DNA of 64,000 nt, taken from positions 2,418,001-2,482,000 of the forward strand of contig NZ_CP012601.1 in the NCBI RefSeq assembly GCF_001278755.1, given 5' to 3'. A model generated the notes under the pieces. That model did not search any database. It was not told the origin of the DNA and saw only the letters and a program-made list of their open reading frames with translations. The stretch comes from Bacillus sp. FJAT-22090. GTDB lineage: Bacteria > Bacillota > Bacilli > Bacillales_A > Planococcaceae. A program made the translations under genes and the position numbers. This document shows, in pieces, positions 26,751 to 34,692 of this stretch. Numbering within the stretch: position 1 is the stretch's first letter; the number at the start of each line of letters is the position of its first letter.

Positions 26751-27815
26751 TTAGTTGTTTCCATTTCCGTTATTGTTACCATTACCATTGCCTTTATTGT
26801 TTTTTTCTTGATCGTTTTGGGATTTTTCATTTTCTTTTTGTGTTTTTTCTGCATCTTTTTGCTGTTTTTCTTTTTCTTTATTCATTACTTTTGCTTGGTT
26901 TTCGGTAGGTTTACCGTTACTATTTTGTTGATTTCCTTTTTGTTCCGGCAGCTTTTCTTTTTGTATATCCTGCTTTTCTTTTATCATTTCTTGTTGTTGT
27001 TTAATTTTTTCTTGTTGCTCTTGCTGTTTTTGTTCAATTTTTTCTTGTTGCTCTTGTTGTTTATCTTTATTGGATTGTTCATCTATTTTGTTTTGGTTGT
27101 TGCTGGATGGTATCTTTTGCATATTACTCTCCTGGTTTACTGGAATACCATTGTTTCTAAGATTATCTTTTATTTTATTTTCCTTCTCAACTTCTTTTAA
27201 CTTTTGAATGGATTTGTCGTGTTTGTCAGCTTCTTTACGTTCTTCAATGGTACTTTCATTAACTATCCATTCTTTGTCGGTGTGCTCGCTTTGTACTTCT
27301 TCAACTGCTACTTCTATAATTTCTTTCATATCAGATGATTCTTTATTATTTTCGTATATAGTTGTTATTGCTATTTCTTTTGCAAGGGGACTTAGTTGCT
27401 TTACTATGTTTGACAATACGATGTCCACTTGGTTCCCCTCCCAGTCTTCGAGCATGATAGGAGCTGTATCGTTTAGCGACCGAAGCGTCACGACTAATCC
27501 CTCTTGATCAACACCTAATTCTACTGAATTGTTTGCATCCAATTGAACATAAGCTAGTGCTGTTCCTGGGTTTGGGATAAAGGATGCTATCACAAATAGA
27601 AGAAACATTGCTGCGACAATAACTGGAGCGAGAAAAGAAGGTTTTGTCCATTTCCTACTAAGAGTAGTTACCCCCATTAAACGGAATTCAACTTCTTGTC
27701 CAATCTCAGGATTCGAAATGATGGGAACACCTCGAAGAAATTTACCTTCCTTCGTTAGAAAAATCATATATTTAGTTTTCTTTTCGCAAACAATGCCTTT
27801 ATAAGTGCGCATCAT
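26751..27815 (-). CDS. rsgI: Anti-sigma-I factor
   Basis: 354 residues. The RsgI N-terminal domain (about 1-52, YKGIVCEKKTKYMIFLTKEG) binds sigma-I. One membrane helix lies at about 64-84 (APVIVAAMFLLFVIASFIP). An extracellular folded segment follows (about 88-185). The last ~165 residues are a low-complexity Q/K/E/N tail ending in a GNGNNNGN run. In B. subtilis the disordered RsgI tail is needed for sensing cell-wall defects; the tail here fits that role although its sequence is repetitive. The start overlaps the sigI stop by 4 nt (ATGA), so the two are coupled. Confidence 0.9.
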   Translation of the reverse strand: MMRTYKGIVCEKKTKYMIFLTKEGKFLRGVPIISNPEIGQEVEFRLMGVTTLSRKWTKPSFLAPVIVAAMFLLFVIASFIPNPGTALAYVQLDANNSVELGVDQEGLVVTLRSLNDTAPIMLEDWEGNQVDIVLSNIVKQLSPLAKEIAITTIYENNKESSDMKEIIEVAVEEVQSEHTDKEWIVNESTIEERKEADKHDKSIQKLKEVEKENKIKDNLRNNGIPVNQESNMQKIPSSNNQNKIDEQSNKDKQQEQQEKIEQKQQEQQEKIKQQQEMIKEKQDIQKEKLPEQKGNQQNSNGKPTENQAKVMNKEKEKQQKDAEKTQKENEKSQNDQEKNNKGNGNGNNNGNGNN

Positions 27816-28570
27816 ATGATTTCTCCTTTTACATACTCTTTTATATATTCAAAGTCACTTTTTAACAGTAAAGCAACTGCTATTATGTATTTTCTATGCC
27901 GTTCTAAAGTTTTTCGTGAGACCTCGACGATTTCTTCCATTTCTTTCAGTGGTAATCTTTTATATTTTATAAGAAATTCATAGAATTCTTCTGTCTCAGC
28001 GATAATTTGTGCGGTTTGAAATGCTGTTTTTCTCGCATCCTCATGCTTTGGAGCAACTTTTGCTAAATCTTCAAATGATAACCCGAATTCTGCGAGTAGT
28101 TTAGTATAGCGAGAAATTTCTTCTCTTCTTGCTTCTGCCTGCTGTTCTTTTGAATAGGAATCAAGCGCTTGAGCGTCGAATAACAATTGGTGCTCCGTTG
28201 CCGCTTCTTCTTTTGATGCATGTATTAATAGAACTTTCTCTTTTCGGACAGATTCTTTGCGAATAAAATCAATGATACGTCTCTTTATAATTAAGTGTGC
28301 ATAAGTTTGCAACGATGCATTTTCACTAGGATTAAAACTCATGATCGCTTCATGGAATCCATTCATAGCTATACTAAATTCTTCGTCATGTTCATCAATT
28401 GATCGTTTACAAACAAAGGATGCGGTTTTTTTCATAAATGGGGTAAAGGCAAAAAGAAGGTCATTTAAAACCTCCTCATTCCCTGCTTTTGCCATTTGAG
28501 CAAGTTCAGTCGTTATTTGTTTTTGTTTTGTTTTCGTTTTAAAAATCCCGTGAATAATGGACAAAAGCAT
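27812..28570 (-). CDS. sigI: RNA polymerase sigma factor SigI
   Basis: 252 residues. A sigma-70-like region 2 is visible (about 60-112: FVCKRSIDEHDEEFSIAMNG, then a TYAHLIIKRRIIDFIRKES DNA-melting helix). The C-terminal half is the SigI-specific DNA-binding region rather than a standard region 4. Sigma-I controls cell-wall and heat-stress genes (for example lytE and mreBH in B. subtilis). GGGAGGGT stands before the ATG. It carries its own sigma-I-type promoter upstream, consistent with autoregulation. Confidence 0.9.
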   Translation of the reverse strand: MLLSIIHGIFKTKTKQKQITTELAQMAKAGNEEVLNDLLFAFTPFMKKTASFVCKRSIDEHDEEFSIAMNGFHEAIMSFNPSENASLQTYAHLIIKRRIIDFIRKESVRKEKVLLIHASKEEAATEHQLLFDAQALDSYSKEQQAEARREEISRYTKLLAEFGLSFEDLAKVAPKHEDARKTAFQTAQIIAETEEFYEFLIKYKRLPLKEMEEIVEVSRKTLERHRKYIIAVALLLKSDFEYIKEYVKGEII

Positions 28571-28719
28571 ACATACCCTCCCGTTCTCATCTTTCCCTTA
28601 GCCTATCATTGTAACTGGCTGATTGGAGAATGAAAAGCGGTTAAACTATAAATAGTTCAATCTTCGTCATTATTATAGTACTAGCGATGTTAGTTTATTA
28701 TTGCTCTAGTACTATATTA

Positions 28720-28748
28720 TTCGTTCGTCAAGATACATTTGTGGGGGT
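28720..28748 (-). promoter_or_regulatory. Sigma-I-type promoter of sigI-rsgI
   Basis: Minus strand: -35 ACCCCC (28743-28748), 19-nt spacer, -10 CGAA (28720-28723) within CGAATAATATAGT. ACCCCC/CGAA is the known sigma-I core. An overlapping second CGAA (28724-28727) lies 15 nt from the -35. The 5' untranslated region would be about 145 nt. The rest of 28571-28952 holds only the next terminator. Confidence 0.75.
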
Positions 28749-28810
28749 GGCTAGAGGATAAGTTTTATGTAGAGTTTTTAATATATTGATTGAAAATAAT
28801 ATATTAAACA

Positions 28811-28838
28811 AAAAGGAGGCTCTTAGGAACCTCCTCTT
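28811..28838 (-). terminator. Terminator of the charged secreted protein gene
   Basis: GGAGG/CCTCC stem with a bulged A-T extension, followed on the minus strand by CTTTTTGTTT. It lies about 115 nt after the stop at 28953. Confidence 0.6.
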
Positions 28839-28952
28839 TGCATTGTTTTGTTTCCCTTAAATAATAGACGAAATCATACGTATCTACACGTTTTTACTTC
28901 ATCTAAAGAACTGGGTTAAATAAAATTAAAATAGTGTATCGATAAAGAGGAT

Positions 28953-29651
28953 TTATTTGTCTTCTTTATTTTTTTTATTTTCTTGTTTTTCAGCTTTTTG
29001 TTCTTCTTTTAAAGCTTTTCTTTCTTCTTTATGCTCTGCTTGAAGTGCTTTACGCTCTTCTTTTTGCTCAGCTTTAAGAGCTTTGCTTTGTTCTTTTGCA
29101 GATTCCTTTGCAGGTTCTTCTACAACAGGTTTTTCAGCTACTGGTTTTTCTACTACTGGTGTAGGTTCAACTGTTACAGGTTTTTCTTCAACTGGTTCTT
29201 CAGTTTTAGGTTCCTCTGTTTTTGGCTCTTCAGTTTTTGGTTCTTCTACTGTAGGCTCTTCAGCTTCTTTTTGTGCAGCCTCAAATTTAGCGATTGCTCT
29301 TTCAGCATTACGTAAAATTGATGCTTTAGCAGTTTCACTTCCAGCATTTTCATATGCTTTTGCAAGTGCTGCTAGATTTCCAGCCGTGTAACCTTCAGGA
29401 ATTTCAGGGAATTCACTTTCTGGTTTTGTTTCATCTTCAGTTTTTGTATCATCTGTTGAAGGAGTTGTTACTACTGGTTTAACAGTATCTTCTGTTGTAA
29501 CTTCTGTTTTTTCCTCTGTAGAATCAGAGTTCAATTTACTCAAATTTACAGTGTCGAACAAATTTTCATTTGCCCATGCATAACCTGATCCTGTTACCGT
29601 CAATGTTGCAACTAATAAAGCTGCGCTTGTTTTCTTCCATTTCATCTGCAT
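28953..29651 (-). CDS. Secreted Glu/Lys-rich low-complexity protein, putative SigI target
   Basis: 232 residues from the ATG at 29651 (GAGGTGAT 7 nt upstream). The open frame continues to 29699, but that start would sit at or before the predicted transcription start. Signal peptide MQMKWKKTSAALLVATLTVT, cleaved near YAWA. An acidic/Thr-rich linker follows, then a short helical block (GYTAGNLAALAKAYENAGSE) seen in Bacillales proteins of unknown role. Then come EEPKTEEP repeats, a Pro/Val-rich stretch, and a Lys/Glu coiled-coil-like tail (KALKAEQKEERKALQAEHKE). No enzyme motif. Its promoter matches that of sigI, so it probably acts in the cell-wall stress response. Confidence 0.75.
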   Translation of the reverse strand: MQMKWKKTSAALLVATLTVTGSGYAWANENLFDTVNLSKLNSDSTEEKTEVTTEDTVKPVVTTPSTDDTKTEDETKPESEFPEIPEGYTAGNLAALAKAYENAGSETAKASILRNAERAIAKFEAAQKEAEEPTVEEPKTEEPKTEEPKTEEPVEEKPVTVEPTPVVEKPVAEKPVVEEPAKESAKEQSKALKAEQKEERKALQAEHKEERKALKEEQKAEKQENKKNKEDK

Positions 29652-29706
29652 TATAGAATCACCTCGGATAGAATTTTGTCCCGTACTATGCTCGGACACT
29701 ATATTA

Positions 29707-29735
29707 TTCGTAATAAATTCATAACTTGTGGGGGT
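29707..29735 (-). promoter_or_regulatory. Sigma-I-type promoter of the secreted protein gene
   Basis: Minus strand ACCCCC (29730-29735), 19-nt spacer, CGAA (29707-29710), continuing CGAATAATATAGT. The -35 context CACCCCCACAA, the spacer length and the 13-nt -10 region are the same as in the sigI promoter 1 kb away. Predicted start near 29700. Confidence 0.75.
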
Positions 29736-29750
29736 GAAGACAAAAAAATA

Positions 29751-29801
29751 ATATTACAGATGTGTTACTGGTGCCAGGCACCAGTAACACATCTGTAATA
29801 T
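29751..29801. repeat. GGTGCCAGGCACC palindromic repeat, copy 2
   Basis: Perfect palindrome with 25-bp arms around one central base; arm AGTAACACATCTGTAATAT. Followed on the minus strand by ATTTTTTTG, so it could also terminate the DMT transporter gene. It differs from copy 1 by one position on each side, changed in step. Confidence 0.85.
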
Positions 29802-29831
29802 ATTCAAGGAGTATATAGTAAGGAAGCGGTT

Positions 29832-30761
29832 TTAACTGCTTTTAGGTTGTTGCATTTTTTTCTTTTTATGTTTTTTCCACATGTCTTCGGCTGCTCCAGA
29901 TCCTAGCATGACACCTGCTACGATTAGGAAGAGCCCGATGAAATGGCGATAGTTTAGTATTTCACCTAAGAAGATGGCAGATAGAATCAAAGAGAATAAT
30001 GGATTTAAATTCATAAATATCGCCGATTTTGTTGCTCCTGCTTTACCTACTGCGTAGTTGTACATGAGATGCCCAATGGCTGTCGATAGTACGGCAGATG
30101 CTAAAAATAGAACCCAAAAAAGAGGTTTTGTTTCAGCAAATGTGTAGATTCCTCTTGGTTCTTGCACTAAGCTGATAACGATTAACACAACTGCTCCGAT
30201 TAGTAGCATATAGGCAGTGAGCAATCTTGGGTCAAGTGTTCTCGCTGCTTTGCTTACGATCATATAGCTCAGCACTTGCGCTAAAATTGCGAGGAACACA
30301 TAGAAATCACCAAGGTTGGCTCCGCTGGACTCTCCTCCTCCTACTAGGATGGAAACCGTCACCCCAGATAAACCAAGTAAGAGGCCAAGCCACTGAAAAC
30401 GTGATGGGAAGTACTTTAATATAATCGCACCTGAAATGGCGGTAAGCATTGGACCCGTTCCTAAGATTAGACCTCCATGGGTCCCACTTGTAATCGCAAG
30501 CCCCATGTTCAAAAAATAATGATGGAGCACGACATTGGAGAGAGCCCCTAATAATATATACTTCCATTCTTGTTTCGTTGGCATTCGTAGGAGATTCATT
30601 TTCCATAAAATGACCAGTACTACTAGACCGGCTGTTAAAATTCGAAAAGCCGTTAGGGTAACTGGGGGCACTACTGTTACTAGATATTTAAGTATCGGTA
30701 GGTTTGCTCCCCAAACGAACATGACGAACACGAGCATTAAATATATATTCCATTGCTTCAT
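29832..30761 (-). CDS. DMT-superfamily (EamA) transporter
   Basis: 309 residues with about ten membrane helices arranged as two EamA repeats (about 5-140 and 150-290). N-terminal W-G-x-N (VWGANLPILKYLV) and, in the second half, AVLSTAIGHLMYNYAVGKAG are typical. It is probably an exporter of metabolites or amino acids; the substrate cannot be told. A short basic C-terminal tail (KKHKKKKMQQ) faces the cytoplasm. It lies 15 nt after panF and may be co-transcribed with it. Confidence 0.85.
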   Translation of the reverse strand: MKQWNIYLMLVFVMFVWGANLPILKYLVTVVPPVTLTAFRILTAGLVVLVILWKMNLLRMPTKQEWKYILLGALSNVVLHHYFLNMGLAITSGTHGGLILGTGPMLTAISGAIILKYFPSRFQWLGLLLGLSGVTVSILVGGGESSGANLGDFYVFLAILAQVLSYMIVSKAARTLDPRLLTAYMLLIGAVVLIVISLVQEPRGIYTFAETKPLFWVLFLASAVLSTAIGHLMYNYAVGKAGATKSAIFMNLNPLFSLILSAIFLGEILNYRHFIGLFLIVAGVMLGSGAAEDMWKKHKKKKMQQPKSS

Positions 30762-30776
30762 TTGAGGAACTCCTTT

Positions 30777-32222
30777 TTAAAATTGGTATTTTGTTCTCTT
30801 TATTAATAAACTACAAACGACATATGCAAGTAGCGATAAGGTAACTGGCACGACGACCGTATGCACACCGAATAGATTGCCGTTTGATTGATTGTAAAAA
30901 TGCAAAGCAATATATGAAACAATTCCGGTGATCATGGATGCTACCGCTCCGTATTTATTGCCATAAGACCAATAAAGTCCAAGGACGACTGGCCAAATAA
31001 AGGCTGCTTCTAACCCACCAAACGCAAAAAGGTTTAAGAAAATAAGTAAGTCAGGAGGATTCAATGCTAATAAAAATACAACAGACCCTAATAGAGTCGT
31101 CACCCCAAAGCTTAGATTTTTGACCATTTTCTCGTTTGCATTCGGATTCAGATAGTTAATATAAACATCCTTTACAATAGAAGAACTCACTAGTATAAGA
31201 AGAGAGTCAACTGTCGACATAATCGCGGCAAGTGGTGCAGCAAGTACAATCCCTGCAAGCCAAGCAGGAAGGACCTTTAGTGCCACAAGTGGAATCACCG
31301 TATCTGGAACTTCTACGCCCGGTAAAATAGTGCGTGAAAAAATACCGATTAAATGCATGTTTAGCATAATAAAACCAGTAACAACCGTTCCGATTACAAG
31401 TGCTCTGTGCATAGAGCGAGTGTTTTTATAGGACATTGCACGTACTGCCATTTGCGGAAGTCCAACAACTCCTACTCCGACAAGTATCCAAAAGGAGGAC
31501 ACATACGCTGCGGATAAGTTCCCTTCATTGCCGTATGGCGTTACCAGGTTTGGATTTTCAGCAAGCAGGTCCTGAATAATATTTGGCACGCCGCCGCCAG
31601 CAATTATAACGGCAATCAATAAAATCAACGTGCCAATTACCATCACTCCACCTTGCACAGCATCAGTTACCGCAACTGCGCGGAAACCTCCGATTACTAC
31701 ATAAACTAATACGGACACTGCAAAAATAAATAAGGCAGTTGTATATTTCATACCCGTCAAAGATTCGATTAAGCGACCACCACCGACCCATTGTGCCGTC
31801 ATCGCTGAAAATAAAAAGATGATCATACTAATTGCTGCAAGCAACACAACAGCTGTGCTGTTATAACGAACCTTTAGGAAATCAATTAACGTGATGGCAT
31901 TATATCGTCGAGCTAAAATTGCAAACTTCTTCCCTAAAATAAGTAAAACAAAGTAACCCGTCACTACTTGGGTCATCGCAAGCAAAACCCAACCAAACCC
32001 CATCGTATATGCTGTTCCTGGCCCACCAAGAAAACTTGAAGCACTTCCATACGTTGCAACCATCGTCATTGCCAGAACAAAGCCGCCAAGCTCTCGTCCA
32101 CCTAAAAAGTACTCCTGCAAGAATCCCCCAGTAGAGGATTCCAGCTTTTTACTAGACCAAAATCCGATGATAAAAATAATTGCGAGAAAAATAACAAGAG
32201 GGATAATAACGCCTATATTCAC
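30777..32222 (-). CDS. panF: Sodium/pantothenate symporter
   Basis: 481 residues with about 13 membrane helices of the sodium:solute symporter family. SSS signatures include GGRELGGFVLAMTMVATYGS near the N-terminus and GGFRAVAVTDAVQGGVMVIG. It imports pantothenate with sodium for coenzyme A synthesis. The assignment to PanF rests on similarity and on the overlapping YhdT-type gene upstream, a pairing also known in enterobacteria. The start overlaps the yhdT-like stop by 4 nt. Confidence 0.88.
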   Translation of the reverse strand: MNIGVIIPLVIFLAIIFIIGFWSSKKLESSTGGFLQEYFLGGRELGGFVLAMTMVATYGSASSFLGGPGTAYTMGFGWVLLAMTQVVTGYFVLLILGKKFAILARRYNAITLIDFLKVRYNSTAVVLLAAISMIIFLFSAMTAQWVGGGRLIESLTGMKYTTALFIFAVSVLVYVVIGGFRAVAVTDAVQGGVMVIGTLILLIAVIIAGGGVPNIIQDLLAENPNLVTPYGNEGNLSAAYVSSFWILVGVGVVGLPQMAVRAMSYKNTRSMHRALVIGTVVTGFIMLNMHLIGIFSRTILPGVEVPDTVIPLVALKVLPAWLAGIVLAAPLAAIMSTVDSLLILVSSSIVKDVYINYLNPNANEKMVKNLSFGVTTLLGSVVFLLALNPPDLLIFLNLFAFGGLEAAFIWPVVLGLYWSYGNKYGAVASMITGIVSYIALHFYNQSNGNLFGVHTVVVPVTLSLLAYVVCSLLIKRTKYQF

Positions 32223-32479
32223 AGCTCTTCCTCCTCTTCTTCAAACGAAACATCCTTCAAAACAAATTTCGCCAAAACAATAACCGTCACACATATGAGA
32301 ATAAAACCTACAATACAACTATAGAAAAACCAATCCGGAAAACCAAGAATGTAAGCATACTCTTCTACCGGTCGTGATCCAAGCCCATAAGCAAAACCAA
32401 ACCACCATATAAAATGAGCAATCGCAAGTCCAACCCCAATTAGCGCTTCCCGATGTGCAATTTTAAAACGAGGATCCAT
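32219..32479 (-). CDS. yhdT: YhdT-like small membrane protein (DUF997)
   Basis: 86 residues from the ATG at 32479, chosen because AGGGGTGG stands 7 nt before it; a start at 32500 is also open. Two membrane helices (about 10-30 and 45-70) and an acidic tail EEEEEEL. The segment AHREALIGVGLAIAHFIWWF is characteristic of YhdT proteins. Always found next to panF; presumably a small accessory subunit of the symporter. Translationally coupled to panF by a 4-nt overlap. Confidence 0.82.
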   Translation of the reverse strand: MDPRFKIAHREALIGVGLAIAHFIWWFGFAYGLGSRPVEEYAYILGFPDWFFYSCIVGFILICVTVIVLAKFVLKDVSFEEEEEEL

Positions 32480-32589
32480 CTTTCCATCCACCCCTATCAT
32501 TTCAATTCATTACTTCAGTATAGCGAAGTTAAATTAACTTGTTAACAAGTTAATACCAGAAACTTAGACTTTCTAAATATTACAACAGT

Positions 32590-32713
32590 GTTACTGGTGC
32601 CAGGCACCCAAACAAACACGATAAACGTGAATAACGTGAAAAATAAAACAATCACGAAAGTTGAAACTTTCGCGATTGTTTGAACTAACATGAATGTTTG
32701 GGTGCCAGGCACT
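32590..32713. repeat. GGTGCCAGGCACC repeat, copy 3, split around a terminator
   Basis: Two cores are present. The left part reads TTACTGGTGCCAGGCACCCA and the right part GTTTGGGTGCCAGGCAC. GCACCCAAAC on the left pairs with GTTTGGGTGC on the right, so the two cores form the ends of a ~120-bp inverted repeat enclosing the terminator at 32646-32681. Other copies are single, simple palindromes. Confidence 0.65.
32646..32681 (-). terminator. Terminator of the ctpA-adaptor operon
   Basis: About 16-bp stem AACAATC-CGAAAGTT/AACTTTCG-GATTGTT with one A-C mismatch, followed on the minus strand by TTTTATTTTT. About 60 nt after the adaptor gene stop at 32744. Confidence 0.85.
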
Positions 32714-32743
32714 TGTCACAAAGTACTTGTCATCTTACATTTC

Positions 32744-34003
32744 TTATTTATAGGTCAAGTATCTGATGTAGTCTTTCCAGCCGACTGCTTTAATGCTATT
32801 CCATGTTGGAAGGTCAATAGGGAATGGTAGGAATGCGGTTGAGTCATCTCGTTTTAGGTTCGCATTCAGTATTACCGTGTTGTTCTCTAACCCTTCTGAA
32901 AGAATAGCATATTGTTTTAAGTCAAATGGTACTGTTACTGGAGTGCGCACGATACGACCACTGTTTGTTAATGTGTATATTTCAGCTTTTTGTTCTGCTC
33001 TGTTTAGTAGCCATTTTGACTTTACTTGCACCGCGTTTTCCACTTCATCTGTTGTGATGACGGAATTGATGTTTGCGGCAAATGGCAATTCTTCAGGCTG
33101 CTCATTTAATTGAATTTTTACTTCGTATAGTGGTTCTTTAGTTTTATTGTCTAATTGTTTGTATGCTTTTAGCCATTCTGACTTGTTGGCAGGCACTACT
33201 GACTTCGTAAGTAAACTACCATCCGCCGCACCTTCTCGATGTGTGGAGTAGTTCATTACTTTTTGGCCTTCCATGATCTCGTGCCATTCTTCTTCATTGG
33301 CGAATGTGAGTACCGACTTTTCATTTGAATATATACGAATGAAATAAAGACCGTCTCGCTCTTCAATGCTCGCAACACTTCCATCAATCGGACTAAGTAA
33401 TGAGAGATCGCCTGTTTCTTGACTAAGCTGCGTTGTGACAATTTGTAGTTTGCGATCAACTTCCGCAAGTTTTTGCTCCGCTTCAGCGATTGCTTGTGCG
33501 TAATTACCATCTTGCGGAACATTCACATCTACTTGGACATTGACGTCAATCACGTCATCGGTCGTCGTGCCTGTTGTGGAGCCTTCGCCATAGGAAGTGG
33601 CGTCCGATCCTGCACGTTCCGATTCAAGTGAGCTTATAATTTGTTGAAGCTGTGACTGCTCCTGCATATATGCTTGCTGCTCTGCTTCCCAAAGTGAACG
33701 CTGGTTATCGGCAGATTCTGTTTTTAATTGCGCAAGTTCTGCCCCTTGTTGGACAATATCCCCTTCCGCAATTTTGAAATCACTAACTGCCTCTGCTTCA
33801 ATTGTAACAACTGTTTCTTTCGCCGGAACTACTAGCGATTCCTTTTCTATCTCTTGCGCATACGTATTCGCCTGAGCTCTGTCGTATTCTTCTATATAAT
33901 AGCTTCTAGCCAATTGGCTTTTTTCTGAGAATAAAAGAATGGCATTTGCAGCAATAAATGTAGAGACAACAATTGCTATACCTATAGTAAATCCCTTATT
34001 CAT
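32744..34003 (-). CDS. HlyD/RND-type membrane-fusion (adaptor) protein
   Basis: 419 residues. One N-terminal membrane anchor (about 6-26). A lipoyl-like half domain (about 60-95, VVTIEAEAVSDFKIAEGD), an alpha-hairpin coiled coil (about 98-200) interrupted by an acidic Thr/Gly/Val insert (DVNVQVDVNVPQ), a second lipoyl half (LLSPIDGSVASIEE) and a beta-barrel (about 225-400). Such proteins usually work with an ABC or RND exporter, but neither is next to it. It overlaps the preceding Yip1-like gene by 4 nt and is third in the operon led by the S41 peptidase. Substrate unknown. Confidence 0.8.
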   Translation of the reverse strand: MNKGFTIGIAIVVSTFIAANAILLFSEKSQLARSYYIEEYDRAQANTYAQEIEKESLVVPAKETVVTIEAEAVSDFKIAEGDIVQQGAELAQLKTESADNQRSLWEAEQQAYMQEQSQLQQIISSLESERAGSDATSYGEGSTTGTTTDDVIDVNVQVDVNVPQDGNYAQAIAEAEQKLAEVDRKLQIVTTQLSQETGDLSLLSPIDGSVASIEERDGLYFIRIYSNEKSVLTFANEEEWHEIMEGQKVMNYSTHREGAADGSLLTKSVVPANKSEWLKAYKQLDNKTKEPLYEVKIQLNEQPEELPFAANINSVITTDEVENAVQVKSKWLLNRAEQKAEIYTLTNSGRIVRTPVTVPFDLKQYAILSEGLENNTVILNANLKRDDSTAFLPFPIDLPTWNSIKAVGWKDYIRYLTYK

Positions 34004-34677
34004 ACAGATTGCCCCCCTTCAAACCAAGTTTCAAATGGGATTACATGAAATCCTGCTGAAACGAGAGCAAGTACGGTTTGGACAACTATTAAAATGATTA
34101 ATAGTTTACGAGTCGACATTTCTGTGAACGAACGCAGAAAATGAAACTGAATCGCAATGATCAGTCCAGTGATTAACGTTAAATAATTAAAGAAATGAAT
34201 GAAAAATTCATTATCTAAAAACGTTGCTGCCAGTGGTCCAAAAGACAAAATTGAAAATTCGGTTGTATAGCCAACTATAGCATAAATGAAAAAGTTTAAG
34301 GCTTTTTCGATTAATAGTAAAGCGACAACAAATAGTTGCAATACCGCCACTTTAGATAAATCAATGCTAGTTATTTTATGTAAGAGAAAGGCAATTCCAA
34401 AAAAATGAAATGCCATATATAAGATTGCCCAAATGAGTACACCGATCAAGGAGACTATTCTCGCTACCGAATAAGTGTCCTCATATCCATTCGCGAAAAT
34501 GGAGGTAAGTGCTTCTGTATTCATTCCCCATATATCTTGAAGAGCGAACAGGAGAACACCTAAAAGTGCGATAAACCATACTCGCTTCTCAAAGCTACGC
34601 ATTGTATTAGTCTTTAGCGAATCAATTAATTCATTTCTGTTGAAAAGATATTTCCAAAATCGAAATTCAAAAAACAT
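34000..34677 (-). CDS. Yip1-like polytopic membrane protein
   Basis: 225 residues with about five or six membrane helices (starting about 33-50, 70-92, 108-130, 150-168, 180-205). The N-terminal WKYLFNRNELIDSLKTNTMR cytoplasmic helix and overall pattern resemble Yip1/YIP1-domain proteins. Function unknown. Positioned between the S41 peptidase (15 nt upstream) and the adaptor protein (4-nt overlap), so all three probably act together at the membrane. Confidence 0.65.
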   Translation of the reverse strand: MFFEFRFWKYLFNRNELIDSLKTNTMRSFEKRVWFIALLGVLLFALQDIWGMNTEALTSIFANGYEDTYSVARIVSLIGVLIWAILYMAFHFFGIAFLLHKITSIDLSKVAVLQLFVVALLLIEKALNFFIYAIVGYTTEFSILSFGPLAATFLDNEFFIHFFNYLTLITGLIIAIQFHFLRSFTEMSTRKLLIILIVVQTVLALVSAGFHVIPFETWFEGGQSV

Positions 34678-34692
34678 TCCATTGTTCCCCCT

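Noticed and set aside
26661-27200. Plus-strand hydrophobic open frame
   Set aside because: It is the complement of the rsgI low-complexity region and begins inside a palindromic repeat.
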